From NCBI GenBank assembly GCA_964645625.1, contig CAZYAI010000067.1, forward strand, positions 1 to 10,423: DNA of 10,423 bases, given 5' to 3'. This document shows, in pieces, positions 1 through 7,777 of this stretch (position 1 is its first letter; every line of letters begins with the position of its first letter). The position numbers and the translations under genes are program-made. The notes beneath the pieces are model-generated. The model saw only the letters and a list, made by a program, of their open reading frames with translations, ran no database searches and was not told the origin of the DNA. The DNA is from AB-137-C09 sp964645625. GTDB taxonomy: Bacteria > Pseudomonadota > Zetaproteobacteria > Mariprofundales > Mariprofundaceae.

Positions 1-7
1 CCATCAT

Positions 8-104
8 GTAGGTTAGGTTGAGGCAGGAAACCCAACAAAGGAGCATAGCCTAAATAACGTATTGTTGTTTTAAAGTTGGGTTTCGTACCTCAACCACAAC
101 CTAC
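8..104. repeat. REP-like inverted-repeat pair
   Basis: The left arm (8-36) begins GTAGGTTAGGTTGAGG and ends AAACCCAAC. The right arm (75-104) read on the other strand begins GTAGGTTGTGGTTGAGG and ends GAAACCCAAC, so the two arms are nearly identical and face each other across a 38-base spacer. Each arm can also fold on itself (GGTT...AACC). A related single copy lies at 7116-7146. Paired, opposed palindromic units in intergenic DNA are typical of REP/BIME elements mobilised by RAYT transposases; no transposase gene is in the window. The family assignment is by eye only. Confidence 0.7.
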
Positions 105-133
105 GATATCACGCATATCCATATTGCTTTTAC

Positions 134-148
134 CCCGTCTAAAACGGG
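134..148. other. small hairpin in leuA 3' flank
   Basis: CCCGT (134-138) and ACGGG (144-148) form a perfect 5-bp stem around a 5-base loop. No T-run follows on either strand, so it is not a convincing intrinsic terminator. Confidence 0.35.
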
Positions 149-154
149 AAGCCC

Positions 155-231
155 GTTGATGGGTATCTACCGTGCCTTATCGTTTTTTTCTAAAAAAATG
201 AAGACCTAGGTTCGATAAATACCCTATCAAC
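155..231. repeat. 77-bp imperfect palindrome downstream of leuA
   Basis: The outer arms GTTGAT-GGGTAT (from 155) and GTTGATAGGGTAT (opposite strand, from 231) match with one inserted base. The centre is seven Ts (183-189), two bases, then seven As (192-198). TTATCG and CGATAA give further pairing near the middle. The structure lies 20-100 bases past the leuA stop, so it could form a long hairpin at the mRNA 3' end or be a small MITE-like remnant. There is no classical GC stem plus U-tract. Confidence 0.5.
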
Positions 232-251
232 TTTGGCGAAGGTATTACTAA

Positions 252-1796
252 TTACACCCCAGAGTATTGCGCGTGTACCGCCTTGGCATGCATATTAGGG
301 AGCCGATTCAACGCCTCAATCAAGGCCTGAACAGAAGCAACGATAATATCGGTATCCGCGCCTTGACCGTTGACGATTTTTTCTCCACTTTGCAAACGCA
401 CTGTGACTTCGCCTTGCGCATCGGTGCCTGAAGTAATCGCATTCACCGAATACAGCAACAAACGGCTATTGGGTTCAACCAACGATTTTATCGCCTTAAA
501 TGCCGCATCTACAGGACCATCACCCTCGCAACGGGTGCTATGGCGTTCGCCGTTAATCTCAAGCTCGACGGTCGCGACAGGCGTTTCTTGTGTTCCTGAT
601 GCTGCATGCAGGCTAATCAAGCGGATGTGTTCATCAATGGCTTCGCCATCATCATTAAAAATCGCTACCAAGTCTTCATCAAAGACTTCTTTTTTCTTAT
701 CGCCCAGTGCCTTGAAGCGGGCAAACACCTTTTCCAACAACTCGCCTTCGATAGGCATACCCAACTGCTCATAGCGATCCTTCAAGGCGGCACGTCCTGA
801 ATGCTTACCCAAGACCATGCGGTTATTCGTCCAGCCAACCGAAGCAGGGGTCATAATCTCGTAGGTTTGTTTATGTTTTAACACGCCGTCTTGATGAATA
901 CCCGATTCATGGGCGAAGGCATTAGCACCCACAATCGACTTATTTGCCTGCACAGGCATACCTGTGATTTGGCTGGTCATTTTGGACATCGGCACGATTT
1001 TTTCGCTATGAACCCCTGTTTCGATGTCATAACGATCACTGCGCGTCTTCAAAATCATCACAATTTCTTCCAACGCCGCATTGCCCGCGCGCTCACCCAA
1101 ACCGTTCATGGTGCATTCCACTTGACGCGCACCATTTTCAATCGCTGCCAAAGAGTTCGCTACCGCCAAGCCCAAATCATTGTGGCAATGCACCGAAAAA
1201 ATCGCTTGATCGGCATTAGGGACACGCTCCCGCAAAGCGCGAATACGTGCGCCAAATTCGTCAGGTGTCATATAACCCACGGTGTCTGGGATGTTAATAA
1301 CGCGCGCCCCCGCAGCAATGGTGGCTTCAACAATACGGCACAAAAAATCCATATCCGAACGCCCTGCATCCTCCGCCGAGAACTCCACCTCAGCGGCCAA
1401 GGAACGTGCCAATTTGACCGACTTCACCGCTTGCTCCAACACTGCATCTTCATCCATGCGCAGTTTTGCTTGCATGTGAATGGGGCTGGTGGCAATAAAG
1501 GTGTGAATGCGTCCGCGATCACCCGCTGGTGCAATAGCCTTAGCTGCGACCTCGATATCGCCACGCAACGCCCGCGCTAAACCTGCAATGCGTGAGCCTT
1601 GAACCTCGCTGGCGATGCGATGTACCGCCTCAAAGTCACCAGGGGAAGCAACGGGGAATCCTGCTTCGATAATATCGACCCCCAGCCCCGCCAGACCATG
1701 CGCCATACGGATTTTTTCATCCATATCCATCGAGCAACCTGGTGATTGCTCACCATCGCGCAATGTCGTATCAAAAATATATAAACGTTCGCTCAT
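252..1796 (-). CDS. leuA: 2-isopropylmalate synthase
   Basis: This enzyme condenses acetyl-CoA with 2-oxoisovalerate to give 2-isopropylmalate, the committed cytoplasmic step of leucine synthesis. The protein is 514 aa, close to the usual ~520 for the bacterial class. The N-terminal TIM barrel opens with DTTLRDGEQSPG (residues 9-20). The metal ligands expected in the family are visible: D14, H203 and H205 in HCHND, and N239 in GERAGNAALEE. A linker (GIHQDG, KHSGRAAL) leads to the C-terminal allosteric LeuA dimer domain from about 390, with VNAITSGTDAQGE and a conserved DTDIIVAS tail, so leucine feedback inhibition is likely. The ATG at 1794-1796 is preferred over the GTG just before it, because GGGAG lies about six bases upstream of the ATG. 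It appears to be transcribed alone: leuBCD are not in the window. An attenuator lies in its leader (1884-2052). Confidence 0.97.
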   Translation of the reverse strand: MSERLYIFDTTLRDGEQSPGCSMDMDEKIRMAHGLAGLGVDIIEAGFPVASPGDFEAVHRIASEVQGSRIAGLARALRGDIEVAAKAIAPAGDRGRIHTFIATSPIHMQAKLRMDEDAVLEQAVKSVKLARSLAAEVEFSAEDAGRSDMDFLCRIVEATIAAGARVINIPDTVGYMTPDEFGARIRALRERVPNADQAIFSVHCHNDLGLAVANSLAAIENGARQVECTMNGLGERAGNAALEEIVMILKTRSDRYDIETGVHSEKIVPMSKMTSQITGMPVQANKSIVGANAFAHESGIHQDGVLKHKQTYEIMTPASVGWTNNRMVLGKHSGRAALKDRYEQLGMPIEGELLEKVFARFKALGDKKKEVFDEDLVAIFNDDGEAIDEHIRLISLHAASGTQETPVATVELEINGERHSTRCEGDGPVDAAFKAIKSLVEPNSRLLLYSVNAITSGTDAQGEVTVRLQSGEKIVNGQGADTDIIVASVQALIEALNRLPNMHAKAVHAQYSGV

Positions 1797-1883
1797 CACA
1801 CTCTCCCAGCCTCTACACCAACCCTGTCGGGCGCATCATCGAAGTATAACGGTGTGAGGCTCAGCAACCGTCATACGAAACAC

Positions 1884-1912
1884 AAAAAAAAAGCCGCGAA
1901 TAAATCGCGGCT
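1884..1912 (-). terminator. leu attenuator: intrinsic terminator upstream of leuA
   Basis: On the minus strand AGCCGCGA and TCGCGGCT form a perfect 8-bp GC-rich stem around a 5-base loop, followed at once by nine Ts. It sits about 88 bases before the leuA ATG and downstream of the leuA promoter and leader peptide. It would therefore stop leuA transcription unless prevented. The 5' arm shares four bases with the antiterminator pairing (1909-1916 with 1950-1957). Confidence 0.93.
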
Positions 1913-1957
1913 CGTGAAACTAAAGGGCGTTTAACACCCCGAATATGCACACGAGCC
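1909..1957 (-). promoter_or_regulatory. antiterminator pairing of the leu attenuator
   Basis: On the transcript GGCUCGUG (1957 to 1950) is perfectly complementary to CACGAGCC (1916 to 1909). The second segment overlaps the 5' arm of the terminator by AGCC, so the two structures exclude each other. The first segment lies inside the leader peptide reading frame, after the leucine codons and before the stop. A ribosome stalled at Leu codons would leave it free to pair; a ribosome reaching the stop would cover it. A small hairpin (GGGUG/CGCCC) lies between the arms and includes the leader stop codon. Confidence 0.85.
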
Positions 1958-2026
1958 ATCGCACCAGAATAATAATTCCAGTGAAAAAACGGGTAGTAGA
2001 AGGCTCGCAGAAAACATGCGCGCCAT
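1931..2026 (-). CDS. leuL: leu leader peptide (attenuation)
   Basis: This short reading frame ends with TAA at 1931-1933. Counted from the ATG at 2024-2026 it has 31 codons; from the in-frame ATG at 2015-2017 it has 28. It contains six leucine codons in two clusters, CTT CTA CTA and CTG GAA TTA TTA, including the generally rare CTA, and ends in CAYSGC. The frame stops between the two arms of the antiterminator, exactly where a leader peptide should end. The start is uncertain: the first ATG overlaps the predicted -10 box, so the second ATG is likelier and may lie at or next to the transcript 5' end. The role is inferred from architecture and Leu content, not from recognised sequence identity. 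Confidence 0.85.
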   Translation of the reverse strand: MARMFSASLLLPVFSLELLFWCDGSCAYSGC

Positions 2027-2052
2027 TATCCTTAAAAGCTTAGCAAGGTCAA
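2025..2052 (-). promoter_or_regulatory. leuA promoter
   Basis: On the minus strand TTGACC (2052-2047) and GATAAT (2030-2025) each match five of six sigma-70 consensus bases, with 16 bases between them. Transcription would begin at about 2017-2018, immediately at the second ATG of the leader peptide. No better-placed promoter was seen upstream of the attenuator. Confidence 0.7.
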
Positions 2053-2099
2053 ACACTACCGTAATGTATCGACTGTCTTATCCAGCTTTATAGCACAAC

Positions 2100-2112
2100 A
2101 ACGGTAACCGTT
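2100..2112. promoter_or_regulatory. interrupted palindrome, possible operator
   Basis: AACGGT and ACCGTT are perfect inverted 6-bp arms around one base. The site lies between the divergent leuA promoter and the alpha-2-macroglobulin start, 64 bases before the latter's ATG. That position suits a transcription-factor operator, but no family is recognised, and a 12-base match could be chance. Confidence 0.35.
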
Positions 2113-2175
2113 CAGCTTGCCTGCTTTTGCTTCGCTGTTACGCTTGCTGCCCATCTATTCATGTGGAGGTGTGTA

Positions 2176-5100
2176 ATGCGCTACCGTCATAAGTTTGTTA
2201 GCTGGCATGATGTATTGGTTCGTATGGCAAGCCTCTTCATGCTCTGTGTTATGCTCACCACGCTTGTTAGCCCTACTGCATCAGCCAATGGCGTAACGCA
2301 TCAGCCTTCTGATTTTGAATTATCCATTACTGGCATCAATCCTATCGAAGGTAGCCGTTTTTTTGGTCTTGATGTCAATTACCGCTTGAGGGGTGAAAAG
2401 ATGCCCTACAGTGCGCACTGGAAAAGTCGTATTACTCCTGAGGACATCGCCCCATTCATTCAGATTACACCGCATGTCGATATTCAGATTATTCCAGCAC
2501 CTGAATCATTCCGCCTGATTGGCGCGTTTAAGCCTGCGACCCGCTACAGCCTGCTTTTCCGTGCTGGTTTGCAAGACAATCAAAACGCTTGGCTAAGAAA
2601 AGATAAAACACTCAATATCACCACGCCATCGTTTGAACCACACATGAACTTCCTCAGCAAAGCGCGTTATTTGCCACGCATGGATGGTGTAGAGCTGCCC
2701 TTTGAATACCGCAACATCAATCATGCGCGCATCAAAGTCTTTCGTGTGCCGCCACAAAATTTGGTGTTTTGGATGACTCAAAACAGTGGACGCTACACTT
2801 CAAAAGAGGTTGCTGAATCGGTATTCAATAAAGATGTAACACTCACCATGGCAAAAAACAAAAGCCAACGCTCTGCCGTTGATTTGTCCGCATTACAACG
2901 CGCAGGCAAGGGCGTATATGAAGTGAATCTGTTTCGTTTAGAGGGTAAAAATAATGCTGAAAGAACGATGGATTCGTCGCTTATTGTGGTAACCGACTTG
3001 GCAGCCATTGCCAAACAAAGCGGTCAAGATTTGCACGTTTGGACGCGTTCAGCACGTGATTTTGACACCAAAACAGCGGTGCAAGTGCGCGTTATGAGTT
3101 ACAATAATTTTGAAATTGCCAGTTGTACCAGCGACGCAATGGGTGAATGCTTACTCAAAGGGGTGATGAAGCAAAAGAAGAAGCCCTACGCGCTGATTCT
3201 TTCTACCGATGATGATTTATCCTATTTGCGTTTTTCCGATGTCGAGTTGGATCATGGTGATGCAGAACAATTACGCCCCTATGACTCCCAAGGCACAGCC
3301 TTAGAAAGTTATGTTTACAGTTCGCGTGGCGTGTACCGCCCTGGTGAGACGGTGGATTTAGCGGCCATCACATGGACGGGAGCGCGTCAAGCGGCAAAAA
3401 ACGTGCCTTTGCAATGGAAGGTGCTTACTCCGCGCCAGCAAGTATTACGTGAGGTCAGTGTGCGCAGTTCCAGTTTTGGTATGAGCGCGCTACAGCTACG
3501 GTTGAATGATTATGCAACCACAGGCAAATACCAAGTCATCGTCAGCAGCGGTAAAAAACAACTCGGTACAATGGGCTTTTTCGTCGAAGAGTTCATGCCT
3601 GAACGCATTGCCCTTAAAGTCACGGCGCAGCAACCGTGGGTGGTCAGTGAACATAGCGCCAACTTCGATGTGGATGCACGCTACCTATTTGGGCCTGCGG
3701 TGGCTGACGGTCAGTATCAGGCGCGATTTTCTTTACAACCTGCTTGGTATACCATTCCTAAGCACAGCGATTTTTTCACGGGTATTCACCCATTACACAA
3801 CAAAGCTCCTATCATGCTAGCACCCAGCACAGGCACGCTGGATGCTTATGGGCGTGCTACCATCAGCGTGGCAAGCAAACAACTGAGCAATGCCTTCCCC
3901 ACGGTAATGAAGCTGACAGCACAAGTCGATGTCAACGAAGCAGGCAGTGGTCGCATGACCAACCGCGAACAAAGCATGCTACTTGCAGCGCAAGCAGAGC
4001 TATTGGGTTTGCATGAGCTCAGTCATGATAACGGCACCGTCCATTTTGAAGGACGCACATTCGACCCTGAAGGCAAAGCAGTGTCAGCGCAGGGTACAGT
4101 CAAACTGTCGTTATGGCAGATTTATTTCAACTGGAACTACAGTTGGAACCCAGAAACAGGCAGCGACGAATGGCATGCCGAACGTTTGCTTATGCCGACA
4201 GGAACCGAAGCCCGCACACGGCTGAAGAAAGGCCATTTTATGGCGAGTTTGCCGCTCCCTGGCGCGTGGGGCGAATACATCGTCCGCGCTACGATGGCGA
4301 ATGGGCAGATTGCTGATCTTCCTGTAACCGTGGGCTACCCTTGGTATTGGAGTGAAGCCAGCAAAGATGGCAACAAACCACCTGCGCCCGATCAATTACG
4401 CTTGCACGCCTCCCACAGCGAAGCCCATGCTGGCGATGCCGTGGAATTCAGTTTTGACGCACCCTTTGCAGGGCAAGCACTGTTCACCTTGGAATCCGAC
4501 CGCGTGCTTTACAGTCATTGGCTGAAGGTGAAAAAGGGAATGAATCGCATCCCTGTGACTGCGCCAGATGTGCTACCCAACGTCTATGCTGCGGTATTAT
4601 TGATTAAGGATCCGCGTGAAGGCGCGATGTACATCCCAGCGCGTGCGTGGGGCACGACTTCTTTGCGCATGATTCCACGCCCCTATATCGCAGGCATCAC
4701 CATGGATGCGCCAGCAACCATGCGCCCTGATGGCGATTTAAGCGTTCACTTACAAAGCGATGACCACCAAGCGGCTGAATTTTCTTTGGCTGTTGTCGAT
4801 GAAGGCATCTTACAACTGACCCGCTTTGCAACACCCGACCCGATTGATTATTTCTTTGCGCCACGCCGTTCGGGTGTAAGCACGTTTGAAACCATCGGTT
4901 GGACCTTTCCACGCAGTATGAAGCGACGTTACACGCGCACGGGTGGTGGCATGGCTGCCCAAGCGGGTGGCGGACGGGTGATTCCTGTGCGTTTGGTTTC
5001 TTACTGGTCGGGCATTATTCAATCCGATGCCACAGGCGCGGCAGATATTCATGTGCCTGTACCACCCTTCCAAGGCAAGTTACGCCTCATGGCAGTAGCT

Positions 5101-7047
5101 GCGCAAAAGGGGAAGGTCGGTCATGCCGAACAATTCACCACCGTACGCGATCCTTTGGTGCTACAACCGACATTACCACGCTTTATGCAGCAAGGTGATG
5201 TTTTTGAGATTCCAGTATTCGTCGTCAACAGCACAGCACAAGCGCGTGATGTGAACATTTCCCTTAGCGCAAGCGATGGCGTAAAACTCACCCAAACGCA
5301 GCGCACCATTCACTTAGCGGCGCAGGCTTCCAACACCGTTTATTTCCCTGCCAGTGTTACCGCCTTAGCTGGCGCGGTGGATTTTAACTTTCAGCTACAA
5401 TCTGGTGAGCTAGCGAGCCATGATCGGGCGCGCATCCCAGTGTTGCCTGCCAACAGTGAACAAACGGTCAACATCACACCGCCTGCTGGCAAGCCCTTTA
5501 CACTCGCCTCCTACTTGCCTGATACCATGCTTAACGAAGGCCTGAAATTAAGCTTAACAGCAAGCAGCCTGCCCTATATAGCAGAACTCAAACGCGTGCG
5601 CGAGTTGATTCATTACCCTTATGGTTGCATAGAACAAACTACCTCGTCGATGATGCCCTTGCTATACGTAGAACCATTGCTGGCAAACCTTGCTGGCGAC
5701 GATGTGGAAAAACCTGAGCGTATTAAAGCGATGGTCGAACATGGCATCAATCGCCTGTTAGGTATGCAAACCAATTCTGGTGGTTTTGCGTATTGGCCTG
5801 GTGGTAACAGGCCTGTGCTATGGGGTTCAGCCTATGCTACCCACGGTTTATTGGCCGCCAAGAGCATGGGTTATGATGTGCCCGAATCAGCGTTGAACGA
5901 TGCTTTAAACTTCCTCGAAACCAGTATTACATCGCAACGCAACCACTGGCGACGCAATGCACATTACCATTATTACGATGCCGAGGCATACATGGTTTAT
6001 GTGTTGGGGCTGGCAGGTCGCCACCAAAAGCAACGCATCCGCACACTGGCAAAAAAAGCAGTCTCAGGCAGTGGTCATGATTTGGAGGATTACTTCCTCG
6101 TCATGATGGCAGCGCAGATGGCTGGCAACACTACATTGGCAGAGCAACTGCTACAGAAGTATCGACTATTCAGTTTGGTAGAGAACGGTGCGCGCAGTTC
6201 TGATGGTGGCTATTGGTCGCCACTGCGTTCTGATGCCATGCGTTTAAGCCTTGCCGAAGACCTATGGCCCGATGATCCAAAACTGGAACCACTCCGCCGC
6301 AGTGTTGCCAAGCGTTTACTGCAACAGCCCTACCTCAATACGCAAGAAATTGCTTGGTCGGTCAGTGCTTTAGGTAAAATAGTCAGCCGTCACCCGCCAG
6401 CGAGCATGGAAGGGGTGCAATTGTGGCTCAATGGTCAGCCTGTAGCCACCACCTACGGCGACCAAACCATGCCAACATGGTTACTTTCTGGCACGCAACT
6501 GGATGATAACAGCACGCTGGAACTACGTTACAAAGGCAAAAACAGCCCATTCCTATCAGGCTCGTTGCTGGGTTACCGCAGTATGAAAGCAGCTGATGTT
6601 CAGCCCAGCGATGCACTCGTCGTGCAACGTGAATACCTAAACATGGATGGCACGCCCTTAGATATGGATGCAGTAAAACACGGGCAGTTGTTACAGGTTC
6701 AACTATCGGTACGTAATCTAAGTCGTCGTTTATTGCCTAATATCGCGCTGGTTGATCGTTTACCCGCAGGTTTTGAGCTGGAAAACTCACACCCCAAAGG
6801 CGATGCTAAAAAAACAAGCAAGCAGAAAGATAATGCCTTTACCGTCGAGCATGTAGATCGCCGTGATGACCGCATTCAGATCTTTGGTAAGCTCGCGCCT
6901 GCACATAGCATGAGCGGAGGGAATTACACCTATACCGTGCGCGCCGTTAGCAAAGGCAGCTTCACTGCGTCACCAAGCACATTAGAGCTGATGTACGAAC
7001 CTGAAGTTCATGCCTTTAGCCAAAGCAACACCGTGCATATTCGCTAA
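2176..7047 (+). CDS. bacterial alpha-2-macroglobulin with intact thioester
   Basis: This is a 1623-residue periplasmic protease trap of the YfhM type: proteases cut a bait segment, the protein collapses around them and an internal thioester can bind them covalently. The ATG at 2176 is chosen over the in-frame ATG at 2161 because GGAGG (2165-2169) lies between them, correctly spaced for the later one. Residues 1-37 form a signal peptide (hydrophobic core 17-31, cleavage after ASA). Macroglobulin domains follow, with the hallmark RGVYRPGE at 384-391. A basic, glycine-rich segment (about 897-937: RRSG..., SMKRRYTRTGGG, AGGG) is the likely bait. The thioester CIEQ is at 1151-1154 within YPYGCIEQTTS, followed by the helical thioester domain (GGFAYWPGG...). 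The end, MYEPEVHAF, fits the terminal domain. There is no lipobox, unlike lipid-anchored E. coli YfhM, and no pbpC lies immediately downstream. Confidence 0.95.
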   Translation: MRYRHKFVSWHDVLVRMASLFMLCVMLTTLVSPTASANGVTHQPSDFELSITGINPIEGSRFFGLDVNYRLRGEKMPYSAHWKSRITPEDIAPFIQITPHVDIQIIPAPESFRLIGAFKPATRYSLLFRAGLQDNQNAWLRKDKTLNITTPSFEPHMNFLSKARYLPRMDGVELPFEYRNINHARIKVFRVPPQNLVFWMTQNSGRYTSKEVAESVFNKDVTLTMAKNKSQRSAVDLSALQRAGKGVYEVNLFRLEGKNNAERTMDSSLIVVTDLAAIAKQSGQDLHVWTRSARDFDTKTAVQVRVMSYNNFEIASCTSDAMGECLLKGVMKQKKKPYALILSTDDDLSYLRFSDVELDHGDAEQLRPYDSQGTALESYVYSSRGVYRPGETVDLAAITWTGARQAAKNVPLQWKVLTPRQQVLREVSVRSSSFGMSALQLRLNDYATTGKYQVIVSSGKKQLGTMGFFVEEFMPERIALKVTAQQPWVVSEHSANFDVDARYLFGPAVADGQYQARFSLQPAWYTIPKHSDFFTGIHPLHNKAPIMLAPSTGTLDAYGRATISVASKQLSNAFPTVMKLTAQVDVNEAGSGRMTNREQSMLLAAQAELLGLHELSHDNGTVHFEGRTFDPEGKAVSAQGTVKLSLWQIYFNWNYSWNPETGSDEWHAERLLMPTGTEARTRLKKGHFMASLPLPGAWGEYIVRATMANGQIADLPVTVGYPWYWSEASKDGNKPPAPDQLRLHASHSEAHAGDAVEFSFDAPFAGQALFTLESDRVLYSHWLKVKKGMNRIPVTAPDVLPNVYAAVLLIKDPREGAMYIPARAWGTTSLRMIPRPYIAGITMDAPATMRPDGDLSVHLQSDDHQAAEFSLAVVDEGILQLTRFATPDPIDYFFAPRRSGVSTFETIGWTFPRSMKRRYTRTGGGMAAQAGGGRVIPVRLVSYWSGIIQSDATGAADIHVPVPPFQGKLRLMAVAAQKGKVGHAEQFTTVRDPLVLQPTLPRFMQQGDVFEIPVFVVNSTAQARDVNISLSASDGVKLTQTQRTIHLAAQASNTVYFPASVTALAGAVDFNFQLQSGELASHDRARIPVLPANSEQTVNITPPAGKPFTLASYLPDTMLNEGLKLSLTASSLPYIAELKRVRELIHYPYGCIEQTTSSMMPLLYVEPLLANLAGDDVEKPERIKAMVEHGINRLLGMQTNSGGFAYWPGGNRPVLWGSAYATHGLLAAKSMGYDVPESALNDALNFLETSITSQRNHWRRNAHYHYYDAEAYMVYVLGLAGRHQKQRIRTLAKKAVSGSGHDLEDYFLVMMAAQMAGNTTLAEQLLQKYRLFSLVENGARSSDGGYWSPLRSDAMRLSLAEDLWPDDPKLEPLRRSVAKRLLQQPYLNTQEIAWSVSALGKIVSRHPPASMEGVQLWLNGQPVATTYGDQTMPTWLLSGTQLDDNSTLELRYKGKNSPFLSGSLLGYRSMKAADVQPSDALVVQREYLNMDGTPLDMDAVKHGQLLQVQLSVRNLSRRLLPNIALVDRLPAGFELENSHPKGDAKKTSKQKDNAFTVEHVDRRDDRIQIFGKLAPAHSMSGGNYTYTVRAVSKGSFTASPSTLELMYEPEVHAFSQSNTVHIR

Positions 7048-7062
7048 GCGGCAATCGAAGGT

Positions 7063-7180
7063 AGTTTACACTTTTGAGAACCATGCGACATATACAAAGG
7101 TGCGTATGCTATGGCGTAGGTTGGGTAGAGCGAAGCGAAACCCAAGAGTTTATCAAGCAAAAGAGCGCAATATGTAAACT
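7063..7180. repeat. REP-like unit framed by 8-bp inverted repeats
   Basis: AGTTTACA (7063-7070) is repeated inverted as TGTAAACT (7173-7180). Inside, at 7116-7146, lies GTAGGTTGGGTAGAGCGAAG running on to GAAACCCAA. It shares the GTAGGTT...GAAACCCAA ends of the pair at the left end of the window, and TTGGGT/ACCCAA can form its stem. The outer inverted repeat may mark a mini-element of about 118 bp or be coincidental. Confidence 0.6.
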
Positions 7181-7201
7181 GAGATATGAAGGATGCCTTG
7201 T

Positions 7202-7220
7202 GCGATAGAATATCGTTGCG
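7202..7220. repeat. 19-bp dispersed repeat, copy 1
   Basis: GCGATAGAATATCGTTGCG is identical at 7778-7796, with weaker similarity extending about 15 bases on the 7220 side. The core CGATA-GAA-TATCG is a small hairpin. Each copy lies a short distance past the stop codon of one of two paralogous membrane-protein genes (76 and 47 bases respectively). Confidence 0.7.
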
Positions 7221-7295
7221 CTAGTGTGTCAAAGTAGTGGATCCTGATGAAGACTGTATGCCGATGAGTACGTCGCGCGCATTATCATACGTAAG

Positions 7296-7643
7296 TTAGG
7301 GAATATCTTTCTTCTTTCTTAGCTTAGCATAACAGGATCGCTCAACAACCCCCAATGATATACCTAATAAAAACCAAAGTATTACAACAATGTCATGTAT
7401 ACCTTGACCAAAGGTTAATAGTATAAAAGGCGTAGATACCCCAATGATGTTAATAGCAAGAACCAACCCTAAAAAAACATTAAACTTAAGGTATCGCCTC
7501 ATCAAGGAATCAAAAAAACACACTATAAGAAAAACACTTATAATTATAAGTGTGAGTAACCACTCTCCAAATGAAACAATCATGCTGGGAAGAGCAATTA
7601 CTCCAGCTAAAAATACCCTGTGGTAATAATCTGGATCATTCAT
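7296..7643 (-). CDS. small four-helix membrane protein, paralogue A
   Basis: The family is not recognised. The 115-aa product has about four hydrophobic segments (roughly 8-24, 27-45, 53-73, 82-100), little outside the membrane and a basic tail (KLRKKKD). It aligns almost without gaps to the next gene on this strand (7843-8193): both share YYHR near the N-terminus, LP, a W, VC, D-x-LMR-x-Y, IN, VS, WF and a C-terminal E-x-S. An in-frame TAA stands shortly before the ATG, so the start is firm. The ATG overlaps by ATGA the stop of a 39-codon open frame upstream. Small polytopic membrane proteins in an Rhs neighbourhood are often immunity proteins, which is the inference here. Composition is AT-rich, unlike the left half. 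Confidence 0.75.
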   Translation of the reverse strand: MNDPDYYHRVFLAGVIALPSMIVSFGEWLLTLIIISVFLIVCFFDSLMRRYLKFNVFLGLVLAINIIGVSTPFILLTFGQGIHDIVVILWFLLGISLGVVERSCYAKLRKKKDIP

Positions 7644-7759
7644 TGAAGCTGTGATGCATTAAGAAGCAAACCATAACCTGTTATTATTTGCTCTGTTCCT
7701 TCTCCCATTGTTTTTCCAGATCTTTTCGACATAAACTCCATCCTGAAGTTGGCAGACAT
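7640..7759 (-). pseudogene. 39-codon open frame overlapping paralogue A (possible toxin tail remnant)
   Basis: The frame runs from ATG at 7757 to TGA at 7640 and reaches paralogue A with an ATGA stop/start overlap, the same junction as in the Rhs/immunity pair at 9559-9562. Its end (QIITGYGLLLNASQLQ) resembles the translated stretch before paralogue B (ISGYVLL...PSLQ, also ending ATGA). This could be the 3' scrap of a displaced toxin domain. Caution is needed: the other two minus-strand frames are also open through most of this stretch, so the coding frame, and whether it is coding at all, is unsettled. Confidence 0.35.
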
Positions 7760-7777
7760 GGTTTTCCGTCACTTTGC

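Larger units (their letters stand above)
7048..7295. other. intergenic repeat region after the macroglobulin gene
   Basis: No gene is supported here. The stretch holds a REP-like unit, an 8-bp inverted repeat around it, one copy of a 19-bp dispersed repeat and a TGGATCC motif. No clear intrinsic terminator follows the macroglobulin gene. Base composition drops towards AT to the right of this segment. Confidence 0.6.

Noticed and set aside
134..148. Intrinsic terminator for leuA
   Set aside because: The stem is short and no T-run follows on the minus strand.
891..1580. 229-codon open frame on the plus strand inside leuA
   Set aside because: It is antisense to a leuA frame with all catalytic motifs intact, and its His-, Arg- and Asn-rich translation has no domain character.
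2024..2026. First ATG of the leu leader as the sure start
   Set aside because: It overlaps the predicted -10 box and AAGGA is only two bases away, so the second ATG is likelier; the longer span is given only as the outer limit.
3506..5198. Several 60-100 codon frames on both strands within the macroglobulin gene
   Set aside because: The main frame is continuous with family motifs throughout; the others are shadow frames without ribosome sites or protein-like features.
7444..7626. 60-codon plus-strand frame over paralogue A
   Set aside because: It is antisense to a gene supported by a conserved paralogue; the translation is low-complexity Lys/Ile.
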